Part shown: positions 18,758-26,113 of the stretch, one piece after another
How the letters are laid out: every line of letters starts with the position of its first letter
Numbering within the stretch: the stretch's first letter is position 1
Assembly: GCA_945952445.1 (NCBI GenBank)
Contig: CAMFIG010000008.1
Span: 1-58,030 of the forward strand
DNA length: 58,030 nt
Origin: an uncultured Chlamydiae bacterium
GTDB taxonomy: Bacteria; Chlamydiota; Chlamydiia; Chlamydiales; Rhabdochlamydiaceae
Direction of reading: 5' to 3'
Program-made: the position numbers and the translations under genes
Notes under the pieces: model-generated
The model's database searches: none
Told to the model about the DNA's origin: nothing
Seen by the model: only the letters and a program-made list of their open reading frames with translations

Positions 18758-20181
18758 GATTGCTCTCCGGTTTTTTCTATATACGCCTCTTGCCATTGCC
18801 TTAAAGCAAATGGATGGTCCATTTCTATTTTCCAAGGCCTAAAAAATATATCGCCCCAAGAAATGTCTGGATTCTTTTGTTGGAAATTTTTGCAACTAAG
18901 TAGACGAGCTCCTATGCCAATCCCTACCCCTAACAGATAGTGGAAAGGGTTGAAGTAGACACCTTTTTGAATCCACGTTGGCAAAACTGAGAAAATCTTC
19001 TCTTTCCACGTCTCCACCGCACGCACTAAAAAAAGAGGCGCTAATCTCAAAAACAACAAATTGACTAGATGGACTTTCGTTTTAAGAGCAATTCCACCCA
19101 CCTCCATTATCTCACGCACATAACTTGTGCAGTTACTCTTTAAAAGAAAAACGGGGATATTCTGTTCTTTTTTATCTTGCTGCAACCTTGCTTTCATCCG
19201 ATCGAATTGATCTTTTGAAATAGATATCACAGTCTTTTTCATGTTATAGCTAGACCGAGGCAGCATGAGATAACGATCGGGAGCTTCAATAGAGCCCCTT
19301 TTGTAACCACAACCGGTTACAACTCCTGATATTCCCAAATCATCAGCCACTCCATATTGCCCGACGCCAAAACGCTTTCCCTCATCATCGACCAATACCA
19401 TGTAAGAATGCTCTCCTAATCGCAAAGCGGGTCTTTGGCCTTGAGCATCCCGTAAAGCAGTCCATACCTCTACTTTAAAAGTCCCGTCTTTTGGCTGAGT
19501 ATCATAGTGGCGAAGCTCTGGAGAGAAGATAGAATGATACTTGGCAATCTTCCCATCAATGTAGCTATATCCTGATAGGAGGCGAAGGGAAAGATCTGTT
19601 TCGAATACAACTTGTTCCTTTAAAAAAAACTGATACCCTACCTGCTTCCCATCTGCATCGCATTTCGGTGTTTTCTGCAAAGAAGACCAAAAGACATAGT
19701 CTCCATGGCCTTCGATTCCAATGGTAGGAATCACCCAAGACTCTCTCCCTAAAGCCTGAATCTTATGCTGCAAGTGATTTACAGTAAGAAACCGGATAAA
19801 ATCGGGATTTTTTTTCAAAGTTTCTGGATCGATTTTCCCTCCAATCTTAGCAGAGAGGAGCATCAATTCGAGATTTTCGATTTCCTGAGGATGCGTTTTC
19901 CCAAAATTCCGTTTCAATTTTTTAATGTAGCTTGCTGCAAAATCCACACGGCTTGCTATTTCGTCTCTTTCTTCGTGCGCCAGTTTTCTAATGTTTTTTT
20001 TCCGAAGATAGTCCAGCGTTCCTTTTAGAAGAACGGTCCCTGATTCTAAAATTTTTGCTTTGGTAGCAGAGGAAATATTTCTCTCTATAGGCATCTTTTC
20101 TATAGAAAGAAGCCCCGATTCATAGGAAACAGAAAAAAAACTATCTTGTTTTGCACAAACAGAAAACATAACAACACTCAT
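18754..20181 (-). CDS. unknown protein with His...Asn-Cys-Thr motif (paralogue B)
   Basis: 475 aa, function unknown, first gene of the three-gene unit. It shares with the 541-aa protein the order LGEHSYMVLVDD (His258), ISKDQFDRMKARLQQD, KSNCTSYVREIMEVGGI (Cys351), a hydrophobic segment (FHYLLGVGIGIGARLL, about residue 425) and MDHPFALRQWQEAYIEK at the end. The His-then-Cys order suggests a permuted NlpC/P60-like cysteine enzyme, by inference only. It overlaps the glycosyltransferase gene by ATGA. The alternative start at the second Met (residue 5) is equally plausible. Confidence 0.75.
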   Translation of the reverse strand: MSVVMFSVCAKQDSFFSVSYESGLLSIEKMPIERNISSATKAKILESGTVLLKGTLDYLRKKNIRKLAHEERDEIASRVDFAASYIKKLKRNFGKTHPQEIENLELMLLSAKIGGKIDPETLKKNPDFIRFLTVNHLQHKIQALGRESWVIPTIGIEGHGDYVFWSSLQKTPKCDADGKQVGYQFFLKEQVVFETDLSLRLLSGYSYIDGKIAKYHSIFSPELRHYDTQPKDGTFKVEVWTALRDAQGQRPALRLGEHSYMVLVDDEGKRFGVGQYGVADDLGISGVVTGCGYKRGSIEAPDRYLMLPRSSYNMKKTVISISKDQFDRMKARLQQDKKEQNIPVFLLKSNCTSYVREIMEVGGIALKTKVHLVNLLFLRLAPLFLVRAVETWKEKIFSVLPTWIQKGVYFNPFHYLLGVGIGIGARLLSCKNFQQKNPDISWGDIFFRPWKIEMDHPFALRQWQEAYIEKTGEQS

Positions 20182-20302
20182 TTTTATCGCAAAAATATTT
20201 TCTCATTTAAATTGATAAAAATCAATGAATACGTAAAACAAAAACGAAACTATTATTTAATAAAATATTTATAACGCAAAAAGTAAAATAAAAAATTGAG
20301 TC

Positions 20303-20331
20303 TTGACGGAAACCTTTTTTTCTTAGAAGAT
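20303..20331 (+). promoter_or_regulatory. possible promoter for tRNA-Leu
   Basis: TTGACG (20303-20308) is a five-of-six -35 box. The -10 region 17 bases on (GAAGAT) is weak. It lies 22 bases before the tRNA in an otherwise very A+T-rich 170-base spacer. The spacer also holds a small TTGAT-aaaa-ATCAA hairpin and should contain the divergent promoter of the 475-aa gene, which I cannot place. Confidence 0.35.
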
Positions 20332-20353
20332 GTTTGCTTTCTTGAAGATTCAT

Positions 20354-20435
<82 letters not shown>

Positions 20436-20439
20436 CATT

Positions 20440-20673
20440 ACCGAACGTTTTGTCAGAAATGGTTAAACGTTCGGGTTTTTTATTTCCTAAGTCCTTCTGA
20501 AATAATTCGATAAGAGCAACTGTCTCGTTCAATCCAGGGGTTCGATAATTTCCATCTTCAAAAACCAGTTTTCCAATGAATATCGAACCAATAAGTTTTT
20601 TCCTAACATGTGTGGATGACTGCTGGTAGTGAAAGTCGAGGTTGCCCAATGGAGACATGCCATAGTGGTAATC
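20440..20673 (-). pseudogene. C-terminal remnant of a serine site-specific recombinase
   Basis: The minus-strand frame reads NLDFHYQQSSTHVRKKL, IGSIFIGKLVFEDGNYRT, then LNETVALIELFQKDLGNKK. This matches the pattern of the last 60 or so residues of large serine recombinases (resolvase/recombinase/zinc-ribbon type), where a KxxLIGSIFPEKLxF...YRT..xNE motif is common. An in-frame stop lies a few codons upstream (20674-20676) and no catalytic resolvase domain or DNA-binding domain follows further upstream, so only the tail survives. The frame runs on antisense through tRNA-Leu, which is not meaningful. Its position against the 3' end of a tRNA fits an old integration event. Confidence 0.6.
20441..20482 (+). 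terminator. rho-independent terminator after tRNA-Leu
   Basis: Perfect 10-bp stem CCGAACGTTT (20441-20450) with AAACGTTCGG (20465-20474), followed by a run of Ts. It starts 6 bases after the tRNA. Confidence 0.85.
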
Positions 20674-20708
20674 TCAGTCGGCAGTATAAAAATACCCGAT
20701 CATCTTTG

Positions 20709-20767
20709 CTTGTGGTTTTTCTTGATTAACACTAAATTTGATAGTGCTTTTCTAGAAAAACCACAAG
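20709..20767. repeat. 14-bp perfect inverted repeat with nested 5-bp repeat
   Basis: CTTGTGGTTTTTCT (20709-20722) and AGAAAAACCACAAG (20754-20767) are exact reverse complements. Between them CACTA (20730-20734) and TAGTG (20742-20746) form an inner pair. This could be a recombination or operator site, or an RNA hairpin. It lies in the gene-poor stretch between the recombinase remnant and the hydrolase gene. Confidence 0.75.
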
Positions 20768-20783
20768 AGTATCGCATAACTCT

Positions 20784-20808
20784 CGACTTTAAGTTGAAAG
20801 TCGTTTTT
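20784..20808 (+). terminator. rho-independent terminator-like hairpin
   Basis: CGACTTT (20784-20790), loop AAGTTG, AAAGTCG (20797-20803), then TTTTT. It reads as a plus-strand terminator but no intact plus-strand gene precedes it, so it probably belonged to a gene lost from this site or acts with the upstream inverted repeat. The rest of 20483-20899 holds only the recombinase remnant and these repeats. Confidence 0.5.
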
Positions 20809-20899
20809 ACTCTTTCAAGATTGGCAAGATTTCTGTATTTCTGTAGCTTTCGCGTTGTCTTTATCGACGCCACCTTTTAACCCGTCGGAGAATCAAAAT

Positions 20900-21679
20900 A
20901 TGGAGTTTATCGCTCATAAACGAATTGGATCTGGAAAAGAGAAAGTCCTTGTTATGCATAACTGGATGGGAGACTCATCAAGTTATGATTTCACGCTCCC
21001 ATATCTTAACACCGATGAATACACCTACGTCTTTGTTGACTTGCGCGGTTATGGAGGATCCAAAGAAATGCAAGGGGTATATTCGGTAGAAGAAGCAAGC
21101 TCTGATGCTATCAAACTCATTGATTCCTTAGCCTGGAAGAAATTTCATCTGATAGGACACTCTATGTCCGGTATGATTGCTCAAAAAATTGCCGTAGATA
21201 ACCTATCCAGAATTAAAAGCATTGTAGCGATAACGCCTGTTCCGGCCTGTGGATCCCCAGCTCCCAAAGAGATGATGGACTTCCTTGAAAGCGCCGCTTT
21301 AAACAACGATGAAGCCGCTATGCAATGTATCAATGCATTGACTGGGAATCGTTATACCAAGACATTTGCTAAAAATATGGTTACAGACTTGCGCCAAAGG
21401 TCTACAAGTGAAGCGCGCCTTGGTTATTTAAAGATGTTTTCTTATACCGACTTTTCTGAATCTGTAAAAGGTATGAATACTCCCATATTAGTCTTATTTG
21501 GCGAATATGACTTCAAGGAAAGCGAAGCATTTATGCGCGATACTTTTTTGAATTGGTATCCAAATGTTCAGCTAGAATGTTGCAAAACATCAGGTCATTA
21601 TCCAATGATAGAAACTCCTATTGCTCTTGTTGCCGCAATAGAGAAGTTTCTATCCACCTATTCTGACAAAATCGAGTGA
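20900..21679 (+). CDS. alpha/beta hydrolase
   Basis: 259 aa from the ATG at 20900, which has GGAG 9 bases upstream; an in-frame TTG at 20855 would add 15 unlikely residues. Fold signatures: oxyanion turn MHNWMGDSSSYDF, strand VFVDLRGYGGSK, nucleophile elbow GHSMSG with Ser88, acid in LFGEYDFKES (Asp204) and His233 in SGHYPMIE. It is a cytosolic serine hydrolase of the small-molecule esterase/haloperoxidase type; the substrate is unknown. It lies next to recombinase debris and inverted repeats, so acquisition by transfer is likely. Confidence 0.88.
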   Translation: MEFIAHKRIGSGKEKVLVMHNWMGDSSSYDFTLPYLNTDEYTYVFVDLRGYGGSKEMQGVYSVEEASSDAIKLIDSLAWKKFHLIGHSMSGMIAQKIAVDNLSRIKSIVAITPVPACGSPAPKEMMDFLESAALNNDEAAMQCINALTGNRYTKTFAKNMVTDLRQRSTSEARLGYLKMFSYTDFSESVKGMNTPILVLFGEYDFKESEAFMRDTFLNWYPNVQLECCKTSGHYPMIETPIALVAAIEKFLSTYSDKIE

Positions 21680-21759
21680 AAAAGCTTTTCTTGTTGGATG
21701 AGAATAAAAAAATATTATTCTTTCTGCTCTATGTGGAGGAGCTTTGCGCACAATCGCTA

Positions 21760-21845
21760 CGACTCGCGATTTTTTCTTGAGTCGTTTCCTGAGATCCGCT
21801 ATACATAGGTCCCCTACGACTGCCATCCACAAATTATGGCAGTCG
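21760..21845. repeat. two adjacent inverted repeats before the FKBP gene
   Basis: CGACTC (21760-21765) pairs with GAGTCG (21779-21784), and CGACTGCCAT (21817-21826) pairs perfectly over 10 bp with ATGGCAGTCG (21836-21845). Both left arms are preceded by CTA and start CGACT. The flanking A or T runs are not placed for termination. The rest of 21680-21955 contains no convincing gene, but TTGACA at 21894-21899 could be a -35 box for the next gene although no good -10 box follows at the right distance. Confidence 0.6.
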
Positions 21846-21955
21846 AAAAAAACCAAAGAAATCCTCTTTGGAAGATTAAAAGACTCTCAAGAGTTGACAA
21901 CCGGGAAAGACCGGCAATTTTTACATTTAATTTAAGGAGCTGCGCTGTCAATTTT

Positions 21956-22579
21956 ATGAAAAACACCAAAGAAAAAGTCAGCTACTGTATCGGTCTTGAA
22001 TCTGGCAAAAGCATCCGGCAGCAGTTTACCGATATCGATGTAAACCTGCTCAATGAAGGCTTTTTAGATGGGCTTAATAGCACAGCCCCCAAACTATCCC
22101 AAGAAGAAATCCGTTCCATTTTGGTGGCTCTAAGAGAACAGATTGCCATGCAACAAAAGGAATATATATCTCAGCTTGCAGAAGAAAATAAGAAGGCGGG
22201 AGAAGCTTTTCTTTCTACAAACAAACAGAAAGAAGGTGTAGTAACGCTTCCAAGCGGTCTGCAATATAAGTCTTTAAAAGAAGGATCTGGAGAAAAACCC
22301 TCTTTATTTGATGTTGTCAATGTCCACTATAAGGGTGCATTCATCGACGGTAGAGTCTTCGATAGCTCTTATGAAAGAGGGCAACCTCAAGCTTTTCCTG
22401 TCAACCGAACAATCCATGGATGGTCTGAAGCTCTTCAAAAAATGAAAGTCGGCGACAAGTGGCAAATTTTTGTGCCTCATTACTTAGCCTATGGAGAACA
22501 AGGATATGGACCTGAGATTGGACCGAATTCCACTTTAGTATTTGAAATGGAATTACTAGGAATTCAGGCACAAGCTTAA
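21956..22579 (+). CDS. FKBP-type peptidyl-prolyl cis-trans isomerase (Mip/FklB-like)
   Basis: 207 aa from the ATG at 21956. AAGGAG lies 16 bases upstream, a long spacing; a longer frame from 21836 would begin inside an inverted repeat. N-terminal FKBP_N dimerisation helices (YCIGLESGKSIRQQF... ALREQIAMQQKEYI) are followed by a complete FKBP domain: LPSGLQYKSLKEGSG, VNVHYKGAFIDGRVFDSSYERG, VIHGW-type pocket as RTIHGWSEALQKMKVGDKW and YGEQGYGPEIGPNSTLVFEMELL. It helps fold proteins. No signal peptide with this start, unlike secreted Mip. It ends 3 bases from the convergent PAS gene. Confidence 0.92.
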   Translation: MKNTKEKVSYCIGLESGKSIRQQFTDIDVNLLNEGFLDGLNSTAPKLSQEEIRSILVALREQIAMQQKEYISQLAEENKKAGEAFLSTNKQKEGVVTLPSGLQYKSLKEGSGEKPSLFDVVNVHYKGAFIDGRVFDSSYERGQPQAFPVNRTIHGWSEALQKMKVGDKWQIFVPHYLAYGEQGYGPEIGPNSTLVFEMELLGIQAQA

Positions 22580-22582
22580 AGC

Positions 22583-22939
22583 CTACCAGATTTCTTCAGG
22601 TAAAAAGGCTCCGATAACGCCGACAATCCTTCCCGATGCGTCGCGTAGAGGGGCCTTATTTACATAGGTGTTTAAGAGTGTAATACCTGATTTTCTCACC
22701 CCTCCTTCACATAACCCAAAAAGGGCTTTACCAGACTCCATCACTTTGACATCATGGGCGTGGTATGTCTCAGCATAGGGACCCATTTCTCCCTGCCATA
22801 GCTCCGCATCGGTTTTTCCGATGAGCTCTTCTTGAGTCAGTCCCCAAAATGCCAAAGTAGACGCATTGGCATAGATATACCTACCTTCTCTGTCTTTGGC
22901 AAAAATCATTGCAGGAACTTGTTCTATTGGAATATCCAT
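22583..22939 (-). CDS. single-domain PAS protein, copy 2
   Basis: 118 aa, almost nothing but one PAS domain: PAMIFAKDREGRYIYANAS, FWGLTQEELIGKTDAELW, a central helix region and the C-terminal LRDASGRIVGVIGAF. It is a close paralogue of the gene immediately upstream (4-base gap) and is presumably co-translated. There is no kinase, GGDEF or DNA-binding domain attached, so it would have to bind a ligand or act by protein contact. No LOV-type Cys (NCRFL) motif and no obvious haem His. Confidence 0.85.
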   Translation of the reverse strand: MDIPIEQVPAMIFAKDREGRYIYANASTLAFWGLTQEELIGKTDAELWQGEMGPYAETYHAHDVKVMESGKALFGLCEGGVRKSGITLLNTYVNKAPLRDASGRIVGVIGAFLPEEIW

Positions 22940-22943
22940 AAGC

Positions 22944-23294
22944 CTATCTCTTTAAAAATGTAAATACTCCGATGACTCCTATGATGTTTCCTTGCGCATC
23001 CCTAAGTGGCGATTTATTGCCAACACTGGGCAGCACACTAGAACCTCGGTTTTTGACAGCGGGTTCGTGGATTTTTAGCAACGGCTTGCCTGTTTTAATC
23101 ACAGTTTGATCATCTTCCATGTATTTGGGCGCATTATCCGCACCAAAATCCACCCATAATTCTTTATCTGTTTTCCCCAAGATCTCTTGTAAAGAAACGC
23201 CCCAAATTTCTAAAGCTAACGTGTTAGCATAAAGAAATCGCCCTTGCAGATCCTTAGCATAAATCGCAAGAGGTACCTGATCTAACGAAATCAT
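22944..23294 (-). CDS. single-domain PAS protein, copy 1
   Basis: 116 aa from the ATG at 23294, chosen because GGAAGG lies 6 bases upstream and because it then matches the length of its neighbour; a frame from 23336 adds 14 residues with poorer signals. PAS features: LAIYAKDLQGRFLYANTLA, IWGVSLQEILGKTDKELW, then SVGNKSPLRDAQGNIIGVIGVF. With copy 2 it forms a two-gene unit ending against the FKBP gene. What it senses is unknown. Confidence 0.82.
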   Translation of the reverse strand: MISLDQVPLAIYAKDLQGRFLYANTLALEIWGVSLQEILGKTDKELWVDFGADNAPKYMEDDQTVIKTGKPLLKIHEPAVKNRGSSVLPSVGNKSPLRDAQGNIIGVIGVFTFLKR

Positions 23295-23462
23295 GCTGCA
23301 CCTTCCTATTTTTAGACCTATGCTGCTTTCTGCCATTTCCGGTCAACTTGAAAAAATTGAGGCTTTCCCAATCCTTTCTCTCAAGTCAACATGACAAAAC
23401 TCATTGATTATATATATTTTTTTTATTACTAAAACAATTGAAAGAGAACCCTATGTAAATCG

Positions 23463-24923
23463 ATGTCTAAATATAACTATTTTCTGCCTGTTTTTTGTCT
23501 TGTCCTTACTGGATGCATCTCTATGACAGAAAAAGAAAAACAAGAGAAAATCATGCAAACACCCGGCGTAGAAACCAGCGTTGCAAAGTCTTTGCATGCC
23601 TCTTTTTTTGCAGCAGGAAATTGGCCTCAAGAACGCTGGTGGGAAATCTTTCAAAATCCCACGTTAAATGCATGGATGGAAAAAGCTTTAGCAAACAACC
23701 CGTCTTTACAAGGGGCCGAACAGAGATTGGAACAAGCGAAACAGATGGCTCGCATTTCACGCTCGCGACTATTTCCCTATCTTTTCTTCGATGCCGATGA
23801 TAATTGGAGATACCTTAGCAAACACAGTTTTTACCATTTATTAAACCCCTCTCTTGCTCAGAATGGATATGAAGTCGATCTCTCTCTTGGCTTTACCTAT
23901 GAATTTGACTTCTGGGGTAAATACCGCAACCTTTTTCGGGCTTCGATTGGAGAAGTGCTTGCTTACGAAGCAGAAGTAAGCCAAGCGAAACTTATCCTTT
24001 CCTCAGCTCTAGCTCAAGGTTTTTTTGCGCTTATAATCCATCAACAGAAAAAAGCTCTCATAGATCGGCTGACAGAGGTACGGCAAGCTAGATATGCCTT
24101 GCAATATGAACTCTACGAAAAAGCGCTCTCTTCTGCAATCCCTCCTCTTCAGCTAGAGGAACAAGTCCAAATCGTGCAGCAATGGCAACTTGCCATTCTC
24201 GATGAAGTGGAAATAGATACCCATTTAATCCATGCTTTAATGGGAGAAGGCCCAGACGCCCCGCTTTCTTACGATGCAGATTTTTCCTATATCCCTCCAA
24301 AAATTGAAATCCCACAAAATGTCTCTTTGGACTTGCTATCGAGACGTCCTGATCTGATGGCGCAAATTTGGAGAGTAGAAGCTTTATCTTGCGAAGTTGG
24401 CGCTGCAAAAGCGGAGTTTTTTCCTAACATCAACATAGCAGCATTTGCCGGACTAGCAAGCGTTTCTTGGAAAGACTTACTAAACATGCAAAGTAAAAGC
24501 GCCGGGATCGAACCCGCTTTGCATCTGCCGATCTTCACAGCCGGTGCTATCCGTGCGGGTGTAAGAGCCAAACGTGCCAGCTTTGAACAAGCAGTTTTTG
24601 CATATAATGACTTACTATTACAAAGCGCAAAACAAGTTGCTGACCTTCTCTCCAACTTAAGAGCTATCTATGAACAAAAACAGCTGCAAGAAGCGATTGT
24701 AAAAGAGGCCTACGATCTTTACTCCCTTTCCGCTCTTAGAGCCATCAAAGGCCTCGATAATGCTCTTGTTGTTTATGAAAGAGAAGAACATCTTTTACAA
24801 AAACAGATGGACGATCTCGACCTTCGCTATCAACAGTATGCCTTGCATATACAGTTTATCCGCGCTTTAGGCGGAGGCTATCAGAGCCCTTACATACCGA
24901 TTCGAGCCGGGAGCGCGCCATGA
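23463..24923 (+). CDS. outer-membrane efflux lipoprotein (TolC/NodT family)
   Basis: 486 aa. A signal peptide with lipobox LTGC gives lipid attachment at Cys18. The mature part begins with the NodT/OprM-type WWEIFQNPTLNAWMEKALANNPSL, has two repeats of the TolC fold (AEQRLEQAKQMARISRSRLFP and LSRRPDLMAQIWRVEALSCEVGAAKAEFFPNI) and coiled-coil helices, and would form a trimeric channel. It is the first gene of an operon with a membrane fusion protein and an MFS pump; the stop overlaps the next ATG (ATGA). It supplies the outer-membrane exit of that pump. Confidence 0.93.
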   Translation: MSKYNYFLPVFCLVLTGCISMTEKEKQEKIMQTPGVETSVAKSLHASFFAAGNWPQERWWEIFQNPTLNAWMEKALANNPSLQGAEQRLEQAKQMARISRSRLFPYLFFDADDNWRYLSKHSFYHLLNPSLAQNGYEVDLSLGFTYEFDFWGKYRNLFRASIGEVLAYEAEVSQAKLILSSALAQGFFALIIHQQKKALIDRLTEVRQARYALQYELYEKALSSAIPPLQLEEQVQIVQQWQLAILDEVEIDTHLIHALMGEGPDAPLSYDADFSYIPPKIEIPQNVSLDLLSRRPDLMAQIWRVEALSCEVGAAKAEFFPNINIAAFAGLASVSWKDLLNMQSKSAGIEPALHLPIFTAGAIRAGVRAKRASFEQAVFAYNDLLLQSAKQVADLLSNLRAIYEQKQLQEAIVKEAYDLYSLSALRAIKGLDNALVVYEREEHLLQKQMDDLDLRYQQYALHIQFIRALGGGYQSPYIPIRAGSAP

Positions 24924-26113
24924 CAGATCCAACCCTATTACAAAAAAGAAAGAGGATATCCTATAAGTTTTTATTAATTCTCTTCTTGATCGCGATAGCA
25001 TCTTCTCTTTACTGGTGGATTTTCTGGCGGTTTAAAGAATATACAGACGACGCCTATGTAGAAGGCAATCAAGTTCTTCTCACTCCTTTGCAACCGGGGA
25101 TTATCCAGTCTATTTTAACAGATGAAACCTATCTTGTGAAAGAAGGGCAGCTCCTCATCAAAATGGACCCAACAGATGCAGAAATAGCTCTCCAGGCAGC
25201 TAAAGAAAATCTAGCGAAAACCATCAGAAAGATATGCCAGGATATCTTACAGGTCTTTGCCCTCCAATCAGAGATCCAGTCCCGTAAAGCGGAATTCATC
25301 AAAGCTGCACAAGACTTTGAACACCGCTATCACGTATTGGATGCAGGAGGCGTTTCTTTAGAAGATTTTGAACATTCAGAAGCCGCTTTGCGGAGTTCTT
25401 TTTTCCTTCTGCAGATGACGGAGATTCTCTTTGAAAAAGCTTATGCCTTTGTAAGAAATACAACCATCCAAAATCACCCGGAAGTCCTCTTTGCTGCCGA
25501 GACGGTGCGGCAAGCTTGGGTAAACCTCTATCGAACGAGGATCTACGCACCGGTCGAAGGTCTTGTTGCCCAAAGAAAAGTCCAAGTAGGAATGCAGGTG
25601 CATTCTGGAGATCCCCTTTTGGCCATCATTCCCCTTAGCCAAATCTGGGTGAATGCCAACTATAAAGAGACGCAAATGAAACGGATGCGTATTGGACAAC
25701 ATGTAGATCTCACCTCCGATTTGTATGGAAGAGAAGTTGTCTTTCACGGCACTATCGCCGGCCTTCCTGGAGGCGCCGGGAATGCTTTTTCTTTGCTCCC
25801 TCCACAAAACCTCTCCGGCAACTGGATTAAAATCGTACAAAGACTTCCCGTGCGCGTAGAGCTCAATCCCGAAGAGATCAGAAGCCACCCTCTACGCATT
25901 GGTCTTTCTATGGAAGCTACAACCTATGTAGAAGAAGATGATGGCCTTCTTGTCCCTCAATCCAACCAAGGAGCGCCACAATATCTTACCCCTATTTTTA
26001 AAAGAGAAGAATCGGGGGATTTGGCAGAAATCCAACAAATCATTCTAAACAATATCGATCCTACCCTCTCTTCTTACCTAGACCAAGCGATCCTTTTAGA
26101 AGAGAACCTATGA
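24920..26113 (+). CDS. membrane fusion protein of EmrA/HlyD family
   Basis: 397 aa. One N-terminal inner-membrane helix (FLLILFLIAIASSLYWWIF, about 15-33) is followed by the EmrA hallmark YTDDAYVEGNQVLLTPLQPG, a coiled-coil hairpin (about 90-195), lipoyl half motif YAPVEGLVAQRKVQVGMQV and a beta-barrel domain with VNANYKETQMKRMRIGQHV. It bridges the inner-membrane MFS pump and the outer-membrane channel. Coding sequence overlaps both neighbours by ATGA, so the three are made together. The C-terminal 50 residues after the barrel are slightly longer than in EmrA. Confidence 0.93.
   Translation: MTDPTLLQKRKRISYKFLLILFLIAIASSLYWWIFWRFKEYTDDAYVEGNQVLLTPLQPGIIQSILTDETYLVKEGQLLIKMDPTDAEIALQAAKENLAKTIRKICQDILQVFALQSEIQSRKAEFIKAAQDFEHRYHVLDAGGVSLEDFEHSEAALRSSFFLLQMTEILFEKAYAFVRNTTIQNHPEVLFAAETVRQAWVNLYRTRIYAPVEGLVAQRKVQVGMQVHSGDPLLAIIPLSQIWVNANYKETQMKRMRIGQHVDLTSDLYGREVVFHGTIAGLPGGAGNAFSLLPPQNLSGNWIKIVQRLPVRVELNPEEIRSHPLRIGLSMEATTYVEEDDGLLVPQSNQGAPQYLTPIFKREESGDLAEIQQIILNNIDPTLSSYLDQAILLEENL

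Noticed and set aside
16334-18835. Longer 833-aa version of the glycosyltransferase
   Set aside because: The extra 26 residues lie wholly inside the upstream gene, while the ATG at 18757 gives a standard ATGA coupling.
21650-21935. Short frames on both strands between the hydrolase and FKBP genes
   Set aside because: They run across inverted repeats, lack ribosome sites and show no protein-like pattern.
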